64,000 bases of DNA from Cheilinus undulatus (taxonomy: Eukaryota; Chordata; Actinopteri; Labriformes; Labridae). The position numbers and the translations under genes were made by a program. Of this stretch, positions 1 through 11,884 are shown piece by piece. The notes under the pieces are model-generated. The model saw nothing but the letters and a program-made list of their open reading frames with translations. It ran no database searches and was not told the origin of the DNA. Within the stretch, counting starts at the first letter, position 1, and every line of letters begins with the position of its first letter. The stretch is taken from contig NC_054869.1 of NCBI RefSeq assembly GCF_018320785.1, forward strand, positions 43,427,789 through 43,491,788, given 5' to 3'.

Positions 1-99
1 AGAGGGTGGCAAAGTTTCCAGATGGATTGCTCTTATGGATGTCCAATATAATATTACATCTGATGTTTCCTGACATAATATACCTATTTTTTAGGTTAA

Positions 100-1000
100 T
101 ACATGATGTATATACACTGCATTCAGAAAGTATTCGAAGTATTCACTTTTTTTTAGTTCTCTTATGTTGCAGCCCGAGGCTACAGTCATTTGATTTTTTT
201 CTCTCATTAATCTACATTTAGTGTCTTATCATGACAAAGTGAAAACAGAATTTTAAATGTTTCTGCAGATGTATTCAAATGAAAACATGAACTGTCACAT
301 TTACATAAGTGTTTAGACTCTTTGCAAAAACACTTGAAATTTAGCTCAGGCTCCTCCCATTTCTCTTGAGATGTTTCTACTCACTGACTGGAGTCCATCT
401 ATGGGGGACATGATTTGGAAAGTTACACACCTCTCTATAGAAGGCCTCACAGATGACAATGCATATCAGGGCAAAAACCAAGCCATGAGGTCAGAGGAAC
501 TGCCTGCAGAGCTCAGAGACTGTATTGTTGTAAGGCATAAAGCAGGATCTCTGGAGCTCAGTCAGAGTGACCAGGTTCTTGGTCACCATTCTTACACCTC
601 TACTCATGTCTTCGGTTTGGTTGGGCGACCAGCTCTTGGAAGAGTCCTAGGTGTGTTTCTTCCATTTAAGAATGGAAGAAGAATTATGGAGGCCACTGTG
701 CTCTTGGGAACTTTTCAGTGCAGCAGAATGTTTTTTTTTCTTTTGCAGCCTTCTTCAGAGATCTGTCTCTTGCGAAAATCCTGTCTCTGAGCTCTGAAGG
801 CAGTTCCTTTGAGCTCATGGCTTGATTTTTTCTCTGATATGCATTGCCAGATGTGAGGCCTTTAATAGAGAGGTATGTGCTTTCCCAAATCATGTCCTAT
901 CAATTAAGTTTCCCACAGGTGGACTTCAATCAGTGTGTAGAATCATCGTATAGGTCATTTTCACAGAGCGGTCCAGTTCACAGTATGGCACAGAATGCAT
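100..1000. mobile_element. Tc1-like transposon remnants, head to head
   Basis: Near 115-140 lies a Tc1-type end resembling the common fish motif CATTCAGAAAGTATTC. From about 380 to 545 the plus strand encodes the start of a Tc1 transposase (KNQAMRSEELPAELRDCIV, matching the family's helix-turn-helix start). From about 893 down to 546 the minus strand encodes the same start (KNQAMSSKELPSELRDRIF) and degraded downstream sequence. Two N-terminal halves are therefore fused in opposite orientation. Neither frame is long enough to be functional. The boundaries are approximate, and 1000-1130 may belong to another hAT-like fragment. Confidence 0.7.
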
Positions 1001-1429
1001 TGTTCTGCGTTTCCATAGAGAAAAAGTTGGAAAGGGTCCCAAAAAAAACGACACGTACCATCCCACTGTTTGGTACCCTTCTGTAGGTGTACCAATCTTA
1101 CCTAAATAGCAAAGATCCAGATAAATGGGAGGCACCTTAGCTAAAATTTAAGTATTGTTATAAAGAGTAATTTTGTCATTATAGGGTACTGAGTGTAGAA
1201 TAGCGAGAGAGAAAAATGAATGGCTTCTGAATACATTCTGAATGCTTGTTGCTTCTCAATCTCACCAGTTCCATTCACACATCCAGTGTATTTGTGTCAT
1301 ATAGATACTGTGCAGGATTTTATGCAGCAATTTCTGGTATGTGAAAATAAGTTACCTAATACTGGGTGTCTAGGACTTCTATTTTGTTGTATGGATATCA
1401 TTCAGGCAGGAAGACTCTCACCATACAAT

Positions 1430-1722
1430 TTACCATTTTATTGCAAAATGGATATACAGTCTTACTTGGTGGGGAAGGCTCTGCTCAGAAGATACTCCCT
1501 GGGTTAGACGAACAGCATGCTTTGACTTTCCAGGTTAACGTATATAGAAACAGCCATATGGGTAGATACAAATATGATAATGTGTACTGAATACAATAAA
1601 GTTAGTTCAGAAGCAATGAATACATAGTAGCATGAATCTCAATATGAGGGTGCAACAAGCTTTATGCTATAAAGGAGGAGGCTGGGGTGGAGGAGATAAA
1701 GCTTTGCCAGCAGCAGCAGTGT
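1430..1722 (+). repeat. Dispersed repeat, copy 1 (partner at 33.06 kb)
   Basis: About 290 bp matches 33060-33335 in the same orientation. Both share ATTTTATTGCAAAATGG at the left, GCTTTGACTTTCCAGG in the middle and CTATAAAGGAGGAGGCTGGG near the right end. No coding content was seen. The class of repeat is not known to me. Confidence 0.75.
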
Positions 1723-2135
1723 TATACATTAGCATTGATGCAAGCAAGGATCAGTGAGAAGTATGTCATATGTAAATACACTGCTGTGTTGAGAGATAGA
1801 GCTGTGATTAGCTGTGGGAGCTGGGAGGTGGTAATTGGGATCAGCTGATCACGGCTGGGTGTATGACTATCATGCCCTGCATGAACTAACACTGAGCTTT
1901 ATTCTGTTTTTACTTATTTAAACTGAAAAAGTCCATTCCTAATTTAGCCTGCACATTTCAAATAAATTATTTTGTGATCCGTTAGCATTTAACTGTTTGG
2001 GTTTTTACTGAGCGTTGGGCCTTCTATCTTTTATATTTCAGTCAACAACTGCATTAATTTAGATGTTTATGTGAGTATTTTGTTGATGACGATGTCTAAC
2101 AACTTTTCTTCTTCTATCACTCTTCTCTCCCTCAG

Positions 2136-2260
2136 AGCCGACCGGAGAGGAAACTCTGCTGTGTGACGATTATGAGACACCTGGCTGCTGCCTTTCTCCC
2201 CCCTGCATTATGCTGCTTTCTACAGTAGCATATCTGAATATCAGTCAGCCTCCAGCATGA
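2136..2260 (+). CDS. Candidate terminal coding exon, possibly prune2
   Basis: A very strong acceptor (long polypyrimidine tract, then CTCCCTCAG) precedes position 2136. Entered in phase 1, the frame encodes about 41 residues (PTGEETLLCDDYETPGCC near the start) and stops at 2258-2260. An AATAAA lies at 2666-2671. If the human order PCSK5-RFK-GCNT1-PRUNE2 holds, the 3' end of a plus-strand prune2 should lie here, convergent with gcnt1, which fits both position and strand. The peptide itself is not recognisably PRUNE2. A GTAAGG donor after ATGG near 2302 leaves open that this is an internal or non-coding exon instead. Confidence 0.35.
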
Positions 2261-3439
2261 TGTTTATGGCACATTGTTGATACCCCAACAAGTAGCATCA
2301 TGGGTAAGGAAGGAAGATGCTGTGGTGTGAAACAGCAGAGAGTCACTTATAACAGAGAAAAGTACGGACCTGATGGAGCAGAGCAGAGACGGTCACTGTG
2401 CTGAAGAGAAGATGCTTTATCCTGTACTACTGTAACCTTACACACAACTGGAGTTTGTTTCTAATTCTGGAGCTTTTGTTTTCTTTGACGACATGGGAGG
2501 AATTACTAACTGGCTTTGCTAAATCCATGTAATAATCCATCCTGTTGCTCTGTAGCCATCACCACAATGGGTGTGGATTATCTGCAGCCATAGCAAGGCT
2601 CATTACTCTGATCCTATAACCAAATACGTGTAAAATGATGTTCAGTTACACCTGATGTGCTCACAAATAAACATTTATGTTCCCTGTAGCTCTGTGGAAG
2701 TCTTAAATGTTGAAGGTATTCTATCAGGGCTAATTTTACATAGCCAAGGTTTCCAAGAAAAAAAACCTCCCACACAAAAGTCAAAGCAATGTACGAGCCT
2801 GTTCGGTTGAAAAGCATGACTCTGAAAGGCTAAGCTGGTTTTTGACCGGCTGGTTCGTCACAGTGGGGATTGCCGTACATTCTTGAAGTTCCATGACGTT
2901 TACCCCATTGTCTCCTTCAGACATTAGGAGACTGTCAGCCGCCTCTTTTGTTAACACTGTGTGTCACTGTGAAAAAAATGCAACATCAGACCATGAGAGT
3001 AGCAAAACAGCAGTTATGAGTAGCTGCAGTAATGTGTTGCATGCATTTAATAGGTACAGTTTGCTGAGAACTGCAAAAAAGCAGAATTGTTATTCTTTCT
3101 TTGTTTTAACTGATTTCTTTTTGTGTGTTTGAGAGAGAGAGAGAGATAATAGTGGAGGGATGAAGAAGCTCTTTTGTACAGTTGACTGGAGGTCAGACAG
3201 GCACAGCAGAGATGGCGCCTGCTTCGGAGGTTGGGTTGTGTTTACTTTTATTTTCTTATATTTGTACACATTTGTTTGTGGCTTGCAAAGTATTCATTCG
3301 TTGGAAAATATGTCAAATGTTTGACTTCATTAAAAACATTTGTTCCTCCTCTACAGTTGATTCAACTTTTTTCACTTGTAATTTACAGGTTAGACTTCTG
3401 ACACATTCTTCACAAACGTGCCTCTAAATTAATGTAGGC

Positions 3440-4340
3440 CTACAGCAGGAGGGTCAAACTCAATCACAGCAGGGGCCGGACTCTGACATCAGGACTAACC
3501 TGAGAGCCGAGAGCAGGGGTGTCAAACCCAAGACATTATATACACATGGTACAGTTACACCCGGCCGCAAGATCATATCGTATTCTTATTATAACTGGCC
3601 CTAAAATATGAGGTCTGCAGATTTCCTTCAGTATAAAAATGTTACCTTAATCTTGATATGAAATATCCTTAAGTCGTAAAAATGTGAAGAAAGAGTAAAA
3701 AATAACTAGATAAAAAGCATTTGTGTTTTCATTTCATATTTTCAATTTTGCATCGCACAATCATGACTTCAATCTATTATTTGGACTTTTATTACATATT
3801 TTGATCATTTTGAATTGATTATTTTGTTTAAATCTAATATTACGGATTTTTCAATGTATTATTTTGACTTTATCTCCTATTTTGACATTTTAGGTATATG
3901 ATTTTGACTGTTTGTCTCATATTTTTACTTTGTCAATGTATTATTGTCACTTTTTATCTTAAATTTTGAACTTTTCAATTGATTTTTTTTTACTTTTTAT
4001 CAAGTATTTTGAACTTTTTAATGTATTATTTCGACCTTTGTATCACACTTTGACCTTTCAGGCGCTTCATTTTCAATTTAAAGCCATATTTTTGCCTTAA
4101 AAATATGATTATGGTTTTCTTTTTTATATATTTGACTTTTATAATCATGATTTTAACATCTAATTTTGTGTTTTTGACCTTTTGAACAAATTATTTTGAC
4201 TTTTTATCTCAGATTTTGAGCCTTAACTTATCATTCTGATTTTAAATCTCAAAGTCATTTATCATAATTGCTCATTTTTTTCCCCCATAATTTATTACTG
4301 GCGAGAAATGAGGTTGACAGTTTGGTTAAATGTGGACCCT
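3440..4340. repeat. Dispersed repeat enclosing an AT-rich degenerate array
   Basis: The ends resemble a common fish repeat (GGGTCAAACTCAATCACAGC on the left; a GTGGACCCTGTTAGGCCCTC segment on the right). Between about 3700 and 4290 the sequence cycles through variants of TATTTTGACTTTTTATC with a loose period of 20-40 bp. No gene was seen here. Confidence 0.55.
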
Positions 4341-4394
4341 GTTAGGCCCTCAGGTTAGACCTTAACTCAGAATCTTGCCCCTTCTGTGACTGAG

Positions 4395-4870
4395 TCACTC
4401 ATACTACATCTCCGCTAGAGTTCACCAAAAGGCATGTGGGAGACTCCATGGTCAAGTAGGAGAAAGTTATTTGGTCTGATGAGACCAAAATGCTAACCCT
4501 AACCCACTAAATACACCATACCCACTGTGGAGCAGGGTGGTGGCAGCATCATGCTGTTGGGATACTTCTCAGCAGTCATTCAGTTTGCATGACAGCTACA
4601 ACATTTAAGAAAATGTATTTTCCAACAAGACAATGAGCTGAAGCATACAGAGAAAGCCACACAGAAATGGTTTAAAGACATCAGGTTGAATGTTCTGGAG
4701 TGGCCGAGTCAAAGCTCAGACCTCAGTCCAATAGAGGATTTGTGGTTGTATATGAAATGGACTGTTCACGCCTGACAAAGTTTGATCAGTTCACAGAAGA
4801 ATGGAGTAAAATTTCAGTGTCCAGATGTGCAAGCCTGATTGCAGTCACATATTTTACATTACATATTTTT
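4395..4870 (+). mobile_element. Tc1-like transposase C-terminal remnant
   Basis: Plus-strand sequence matches the second half of a Tc1 transposase. It includes a degraded catalytic segment (QQDNELKHTEKATQKWFKD) followed by NVLEWPSQSSDLSPIEDLW, the family's conserved region near the last acidic residue. The upstream GTGGTGGCAGCATCATGCTG is also typical. Stops and frame changes show that it is dead. Confidence 0.8.
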
Positions 4871-5279
4871 ATTCAGTTGACATCACTCTGCAGAAATCTG
4901 TTTTCTCTTTGAAATCTCTTTGAATAGAGGTTTTTTTTTCAGGATACGGGACACAGAGCCTGAAATGGGATAGTCTTGGTCAAAACAGAACATACGGTAT
5001 GGTCGCTAGGTTATCATTATTACCAGTAACTGTTTCTTCTCCTTTAACCTGCATCTGGTACTTGTCAGTACTTGTATGGACCCCTTTTAAGTCAATTTAA
5101 GGAAAAAACAAACAACACATCCCTACTACCTGGAACTGTTGAAGGTGGTGAGGCTGTCTAGGCTGCTGTGGCAATTAAAGGCCATGTTTTAAGTTATGTT
5201 ACATAATAATAAGATCAAGGGCCACTTATCCTTTCCTTAGTGTAGAAGTCTTTGTGCATTTTCAAATGTACTTGTAATA

Positions 5280-5490
5280 TATTTTCTGAAGATTATGTTT
5301 AGGACTTTCTGCCTTTATTAGATGGGACAGCTGAGGAAGAAGGGAAATATGGGAAGAGGGAGATGGGGATGACATTTAGCAAGCAGCTCCAGGGTCAGGA
5401 ACCTGTGACCAGTGTGCTGAGGACTTTAGCCTTGGTACATGAACACCTGTTCTACCACATGAGCCAAACTGGCAGCCTTTGCTTGATCTT
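5280..5490 (-). mobile_element. Degenerate tRNA-derived SINE fragment
   Basis: It resembles the SINE at 23631-23819 in minus orientation. There is a tail-like block (TTTCTGCCTTTATTAGATGG), a purine-rich middle, and a worn tRNA-like head near 5440-5480. It lies just beyond the 3' end of gcnt1. The match is by eye and weak. Confidence 0.35.
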
Positions 5491-5580
5491 GAAATAAGAT
5501 CCTTAACTGGACTAGCAAATGTGGCTTAAATTTCATATAATAATACTGACCAGAAACAAAACCAGTTTAGACATACTGAG

Positions 5581-5586
5581 TTTATT
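5581..5586 (-). other. Likely gcnt1 polyadenylation signal
   Basis: TTTATT on the plus strand is AATAAA on the minus strand, about 200 nt past the gcnt1 stop codon. It is the nearest canonical signal downstream of the gene. Confidence 0.55.
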
Positions 5587-5786
5587 ATCTCAGTGCTAAT
5601 CTTCTCCAGTTTATACAAGAGGTTTTTTGTCTGAAAATCCTGTAAACCTTGTGAATCCCCACGACTGACACTGACCTGTTGGCAGCAGCAACAGGCGTTT
5701 AAATTACAATATAGAAGCAATCAGACTTCTTTCCAGTGGTTTTTCTCATTTTCATGTAACAAAGAAGCATAAGTACATCATAAACA

Positions 5787-8766
5787 CTAGCGTAACTCAG
5801 CCAGTGCCTTTTGTCTCAGATATTTCTCCAGGCAGTAGATGGCGATGGGATCTGTGTCTGCGTCGAACTTGTTAGCAAAGAGGTGGTGGTTCTCCAGCAG
5901 CCACTGCAGATCTCCAGCGCCGTACACACATATCGCCCTGACGTGGTTGCCCTGACATTCAGGGTATGCCGCCTCCGGTGACCCCTCTGACCCCTCATGC
6001 CACACCCACTTCACCAGCCGTGCAATCGCGTTGACATCGGTTATGTCGTACTTTTGGCTGGGCCACGTCGATCCAGGAACGCCAGGGATTCTCTGAATGG
6101 TGGCCCAGAGAAACTCATCTGGACTGTAGGTGTCTTTGGACCACTCAATCAAGGCCTGTATTCGTCTGTCTTCCAACACACTGCCGACAAAGCCTCGGTT
6201 CACCACTATGTAGGCGTTTCCTGACTGGATAGGGAAGTTGAAAGGAGGTGGCTTCTTTGGCGTTTCTGTTATCTGAGAGAATGAAATTAGATGAATGAAT
6301 AGTGAGTTTCCTAAGGATCAATGCAAACATTAAGCAACTGTTTAAAGTTTTACATTTATTACATGCTCCAAAAGAAGTACCTTGATGTCTCCATTCACAA
6401 TCTTGTGAACGTATGTAAACCTCCATTTCTTGTGTTGAGGCATTTTTTCTGACTCCAAGCTGTTCCCGCCGTTCAGTGACTGCAGCGACCTCACCATCTC
6501 TAAGTTGGTTTTCAGAGGGAAATCCTGCCCACAAAGGTTGATGAAATATTTCCACTTTGTGCTTATTTGGTAGAGATCGATCATACAGTTAATGTCAGCC
6601 TGGACGCGCGGCCATCCAGAGTAGACTACAGTCACGGCCTCGCTGACCATGAAGACGTTTGGAAAACAGGAGACGATAGACTTGATAGCAGATTTGGCTG
6701 AGGCGCTGGATTTTTTGTCCACGTGGATGCAGTAGAGATTTTGGGGTGCGTAGATGGCTCGAAGCAGCCGCTCAAAGTTCTGCACCTTGAGGATTTAACA
6801 AAAATGGATCAGGTATGGTGGTAGACTGCAGTTAGACCTGTTCTTACATCTGCATGCGAAAGTGTGGGAAATTTTAATAAAGGATCGCTCTACTAGGGCT
6901 GAAAAAGGATTGAAATTTCTAATCAAAATTATTCTCACAGTTTCTAGTAAGTCACTTTAAATCTTTGTAAAACTCCAGTTATTCCCAGAAACTGTTTTTT
7001 TTTTTCATGTTGCTTCATGTTTTTATACAGTCTTAAACTAAGGGTAAGTGACTTCCTGTCTGGATAGATCTGCTTTAATTTTGAAAGAAAATACAGAACT
7101 TCATGTCGATTCAAGATAACAAAAATGTATCTGCCTATAAAAAGTATTCATGGCCTTGGTTGTTTTAAACTTTTCTTGATTTTATAAATCAGTCATGGTC
7201 AATATAATTTGGATTTATAATACAAAAAAAGTCACAATTGGTGAAATGGGGATCACTTTAGTGCAATGAATGTGTCTTAAGTGATTGCAATTTAAAGACA
7301 TCTGAGTCTGGAAAGTCCGGTGACCGGTAAATCAGTAATCCTGGCTACCATTACACCATGAAGCCAAAAGAACACTCCAAGCAACTCAGAGAAAAGGTTA
7401 TTAAAAAAGTACTAGTCAGAGGTAGAAGCAAAAAAATTTACAAGGCACTGAACATCCCCCAGAGTTCAGTTAAATCCACCCTCAAGAAATGGAAGATCTA
7501 TGGTACGTGTGTAAATCTGTCTACACCAGGCAAAGAGAAACCCACTGTTGAAGAAAACTCAGATTAAATCTCAACTAGAGTTCACCAAAAGGCATATGGG
7601 AGACTCCATGTTCAAGTGGAAGAAAAGTCCTTTGGTCTGATGAGACCAAAATGGTGCTTTTTTTTTCCATCAGACAAGACGCTGTGTTTGTTGAACATCA
7701 AACACTGCACATCAGCACAAACACACCATCCCCACTGTGAAGCACAGTGGTGGCAGCATCATGCTGTGGGCATGCTCCTCAGCAGCCAGCCAAGCAGTTC
7801 CACATTTTGGTTGCAACATAATGAAAACAATCTCTGTCCCCACAAGACATCAGGAAACACCAAAAACGCTGTAGAGAAGTGATTTACAGCACAAAAATGT
7901 TTTGTTGCTCTGATTGGCCAGAAATGAATGTGACAGACAGAGCCTCCATCCAATCACCCTTTAGGTTGTTTTTCTTTTTTTGAGGTTGCTCAGATATGTG
8001 AGACTGTATTTCTCACATCCTCCTTTACAAGTAAAAAAAAAATAAATAAAAAGCCCAAAATATCCATTAACAAACAAGCGGGGATGTGAAATGAGCTCTA
8101 AATGGGGATTTCTGCAGACAGCCTCAGGTGATGACTCCAGGAACGATACTTTTTTGCTTTTATGCAGAGGTTGTTTGCTTATGATCTTATGATTTTTAGG
8201 CTGATTTAATTATTTGCATTTCATTTCAAAGTAAATACGAAAAAAAACACCTGCTTTAAAAGTAGCCTACCTTATGATGCACAACCATAGAGTAAGCCAG
8301 AGGAAAGTCTTCTTCTTCCTGGCTTAAAGGGAACGTCAGGTATTTTCTGCTTTGCTTAAATTTCCTGTAAACACACATGATTTAAGAATCACCACAGGAA
8401 ATGAGAAAATTACTGAGAAAATAGAATATTATAAATATCTAGAGTAGCTGGAAGTGCAGCCCACCCGCAGTCTTGCGTTGCATTGATATAGTACTCATCA
8501 GGGATCTGGATATTCTTGTGGAAGTCTCTGGTGATGGTCAGTAGTTTGGCCTCCTCCACAGCCTCCCGTTCTCCCCTCAGGATTGCTGAACAGTTGCACA
8601 CTCTCTCTGGCCCGCCATCCTCGTCCGTGTACTCCAGCCAGCTGTACCTGAGTATGTAGGTGGGATCCCAGCCTGCTTTTGGACGATTGATCATGAAAAT
8701 TATCCATAGTGATCCCAGAACCAGGGAGAGCTTCAGAAACAGACTTTTTTGTTTCTGCAGCCTCAT
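5787..8766 (-). CDS. gcnt1: Core-2 beta-1,6-N-acetylglucosaminyltransferase 1 (GCNT1)
   Basis: Exons on the minus strand: 8766-8465, 8364-8271, 6785-6381 and 6272-5787, 1287 nt, 428 aa, the length I recall for human GCNT1. All junctions are GT/AG and in phase. The enzyme adds GlcNAc to core-1 O-glycans in the Golgi. The predicted type II membrane protein has a short cytosolic N-terminus, a hydrophobic anchor at about residues 8-26, sequons N58-C-S and N95-A-T, and cysteines C59, C100 and C151 in the human positions. The segment [17 protein letters not shown] carries Glu320, the family's catalytic base. Distal residues include R379 and K402, one position off the human numbering. Similarity ([38 protein letters not shown]) and neighbours favour GCNT1 over GCNT3 or GCNT4. 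Mammalian GCNT1 coding sequence is unsplit, so the three introns are notable. Confidence 0.93.
7125..7885 (+). mobile_element. Tc1-like remnant in gcnt1 intron 2
   Basis: The intron 6786-8270 carries a plus-strand Tc1 relic, antisense to gcnt1. At 7358-7567 it encodes the DNA-binding start ([20 protein letters not shown] ... [16 protein letters not shown]). It then jumps to the late part (CACAGTGGTGGCAGCATCAT), so the catalytic middle is deleted. The left end begins CTGCCTATAAAAAGTATTCA. Confidence 0.8.
7888..7975 (+). repeat. R-family fragment (copy E, 3' part)
   Basis: TTGTTGCTCTGATTGGCC followed by GTGACAGACAGAGCCTCCAT and CCAATCAC matches the 3' parts of the R-family copies near 33.7, 53.5 and 54.4 kb. 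Only this short piece is present, abutting the Tc1 remnant. Confidence 0.5.
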
Positions 8767-9189
8767 TATTCAAGCTTTTCCAGTGCTGTGGGGTTTAGCT
8801 CCTCTTAGACTTTATAGTTCTGTTAGGGAGTTCAACATATATCATTTTATGAAGCATTAAGTGTCTAAAATCATTAAGGACCACCTTAATCTCTCTTTTA
8901 CACATACTGCATATTCTGTTGTGCTAATGTGGACATTAAAATACCTAAAATTTCAAATCCGATCCAAAAATCTTGCTATTGGTCCTCTGGCACAATGATC
9001 AAGCAGAGATAACTCCATCTTGTCTTGGATCCACATTAATCACTCCATTTTGCACCTGCAAATGAGATAAGAGAATCAGAAATGCACATTCATTTTCAGC
9101 ATCATGCTTAAGGGCTGTTTTTCTTTAACTGGCTCTGGTGTTTCCGTTAAGGTGGAGCAAATTAATAACCATTTCAAATACCAGTCAGT

Positions 9190-9530
9190 TTTGGCACAAA
9201 ACCTTCAGGTATTTGATAGAATGTAAAAACAAAAGAAATTTACCCTTCAGCCAGAGAATGGCCCTAAACATACAATTTAAAGATTTGGTCTGGCCCAGCC
9301 AGATTCTGAGCTGAATCCTGCTGAAAAAATCTGTAGGGTGACCTTGGGAGCTGAGGAAGGAAAGGAAATGCCCTCGCAATCTGTCAGATTTTCTGAGCTT
9401 TTGAATGGAAGCGCTGATAAATTTTTCAAAGTGACGAGCTAGAGTTACAATGATAAACTTCCACTGAAAAAGTCTAAATGTTGAAATTGAACCAAAAGGT
9501 GCTTAAACTGAGTATAAGTCCAGAGGGTAT
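9190..9530 (+). mobile_element. Tc1/mariner-like remnant
   Basis: The segment around 9245-9440 reads as a worn transposase tail (a PKHTI-like motif, then RFGLAQPDSELNPAEKI) and ends with a Tc1-like block, AAACTTCCACTGAAAAAGTC. Stops are present. It lies upstream of gcnt1. Confidence 0.5.
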
Positions 9531-9571
9531 TTGCTTTGTAACAATGTCTAATGTACTAATCAAGAAATCCT

Positions 9572-10166
9572 TGTAATATTGTGGCAATACTCTGGTCATT
9601 AGATGATATTTACCCTAACACTAACCCTGGTAATATTGTGACAATACTCTGGTAATTAGGTGATATTTTACTCAAACCCTAACCCTCATAATACTGTGAC
9701 AATACTCTGGTAATTAGGTGATATTTTACTCTAACCCTAACCCTCATAATATTGTGACAATACTCTGGTAATTAGGTGATATTTTACTCTAACCCTAACC
9801 CTGGTAATATTGTGACAATACTCTGCTAATAAGAGGATATTTTACTCTAACACTAACCCTCATAATGTTGAGGCAAACTCTGGTCATTAGGTGATATTTT
9901 ACCCTCACCCCTGTAATATTGTGGCTTTACTCTGGTTAGTAGGTAATATTTTACTCTAACCCTAACCCTCATATTATTGTGGCAGTACTCTGGTCATTAG
10001 TTGATATTTACCCTAACCCTAACCCTCATAATATTGTGACAATACTCTGGTAATTAGGTGATATTTTACTCTAACCCTAACCCCTGTAATATTGTGGCAA
10101 ACTCTGGTAATTAGGTGATATTGTAATATTGTGGTTTTACTCTGATTAGTAGGTGATATTTTACTC
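9572..10166 (+). repeat. 58-bp minisatellite with telomere-like hexamers
   Basis: About ten head-to-tail units of roughly 58 bp. Each unit carries TAATATTGTGACAATACTCT, GGTAATTAGGTGATATTTTA and then CTCTAACCCTAACCCT. Most units end in one or two CCCTAA telomere-type hexamers. Late units (after about 9880) are truncated and shuffled. The array sits about 0.8 kb upstream of the gcnt1 start codon and is not coding. Confidence 0.9.
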
Positions 10167-10279
10167 TATGGAAATAAAAATAAAAAATGTTTAACCCTGA
10201 GATAATAACACTTCAGGTTGTGCTGTTTTGGGATGTGATGTGGAATCAATCTCATTTTATATGCTATTGTGTTGTCAAC

Positions 10280-10500
10280 AAGAGTATCAAGTAAAGTACA
10301 GTTACTCTGGTTAAAACTTACTAAAGTAGAAGTACTGATTACAAAATGTACTCAAAAACGTACAAGTACTCACAAAACTCAACTGTAGAACTTTAAGTGA
10401 GGGTAGTACAATTCATTTTTACTTTGCAAATACTTCCTTAATACTACTGTATTTCCAAGGTATTACTTGTAAAATGCCAACTTATTAAAAGGTCATTGCT
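10280..10500. repeat. AAGTACT-rich dispersed repeat
   Basis: Sequence built from AAGTAC, TACTTGTA and ACTCAAGTA motifs resembles a common fish MITE. A related stretch lies at 12060-12178, next to the LINE tail. The element ends were not resolved. Confidence 0.4.
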
Positions 10501-10624
10501 GTCACTGTATTCTTGAGAAACTAGACAAATGCATTATTATTGTAAAATTACAATGTAATTAGGGTCAACTAATGATTAGAGAAACGTCTCAAAGACATGT
10601 TTTTATTTTTGTTGTTGTTTTTTT

Positions 10625-10975
10625 GCTGACCATCGAGGTCAGCCCGACACAAGTGTCTGACTGAGTGACACTACTTTCAGAACCATACATACACAGTTGC
10701 GCTATGCGTGGGGTTTAGTTGTACTATAAGCCGTTGGTAATGGCTGCCTCCACCGCTGTAAATAACTAAGATATAGCTTTAGCATTGCGTCCATTTTACT
10801 AGACCTGGACCCCACAGTTGGGGTCTGCCGGTTATCCAATGGCTGCTGCTGCGGTAGCTGTTAGCTTGGATGTACATGTAGGGAAACAGCAACTTTAAAA
10901 AAAAAAAAAAAAAAAAACAAGAGCAAAGAGCGACACTGAAAGCTTATCTTGGTAGAGAATACATTCTCTCAATTC
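10625..10975 (+). repeat. R-family repeat (copy B)
   Basis: It matches copy C at 51490-53400: a GAGGTCAG block, GACTGAGTGACACTACTTTC, GTGGGGTTTAGTTGTA, and AACAAGAGCAAAGAGCGACA. It also holds a 20-bp poly(A) run near 10898-10917 and the degraded ATGGCTGCTGCTGCGGTAGC reading-frame start. It is truncated on both sides. Confidence 0.6.
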
Positions 10976-11884
10976 TCAACCCACAGAGATACGGGACAGC
11001 AGAATGACACACCCCAAAAATTAATCACTGTCAAAACACACAATTCAGTCAGGCATTTCAACAGGCATTCCACATAGTTGCAGTTATCCTCATGCTAGGT
11101 TTTAACCCAGTCCAAGACCAATGAAAGCAATTTAATTATCATTTTTATTTATTATTCATAGAAGAAACCCCTTTCCTTTAAAGTCCAGTGTGTTTTTATG
11201 TCAGCTGGTGTTGTTGCTCTTGAGTATAATAAGTCTAATCATGGTTCCCTGGAAGCATCATTATTGAGGTTTCAACAATACGCTAACACATGATAAACCA
11301 AGCTCACATATCTGTACAGGTCAGATTTGTTTGACTGATTACCATCCTTGTGTATGTAGATCTACTTTACTGTCTGTCTTCAGTCCTACAGTCGGTGATG
11401 AGCTCAAAGTTGACTGAACCTGTTCTTCCATATTTCAAACATTCCTCTTTTCTCACTGGCAGAAAAGCTCACCTCTCCCTTAAAAGTCTTTTTTACACTT
11501 GCAGTGACTAAAGATTTGTTTTATGTGCAGAATTGTAATTGCAAAAACTTCTTTTGGACTAAAAATATATTACCCCCGAATCAGCACAAAGACAGAAATT
11601 TCTAACACGAGCAAGAGATAAATTGGGGGATGCATAAACGTGGGTTCCTCTTTTCTCATAATCCAATTCTTTTTTCCTCCATGAGCCATTTTACCTTCAA
11701 GTAGAAAACAAATTACAGTGTAAGGTACTACAAAATATGAGACGTGCTTCTTTTTCTTAAATGAGTCATGACAAATCAGTTTGTTGACTCAAGAAAAGAG
11801 AAACCATTAAGAAAATAAACCACTGGATGTGTCAGTTACAAATGTTGTTGAATGTTACCTGGTATTTAAATTAAAGTCTTACCT

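Noticed and set aside
4500..4506. CTAACCC in the Tc1 remnant as an array
   Set aside because: A single short occurrence, not a repeat.
9572..10166. True telomeric or subtelomeric sequence
   Set aside because: Hexamers occur only one or two at a time within a 58-bp unit, between ordinary genes.
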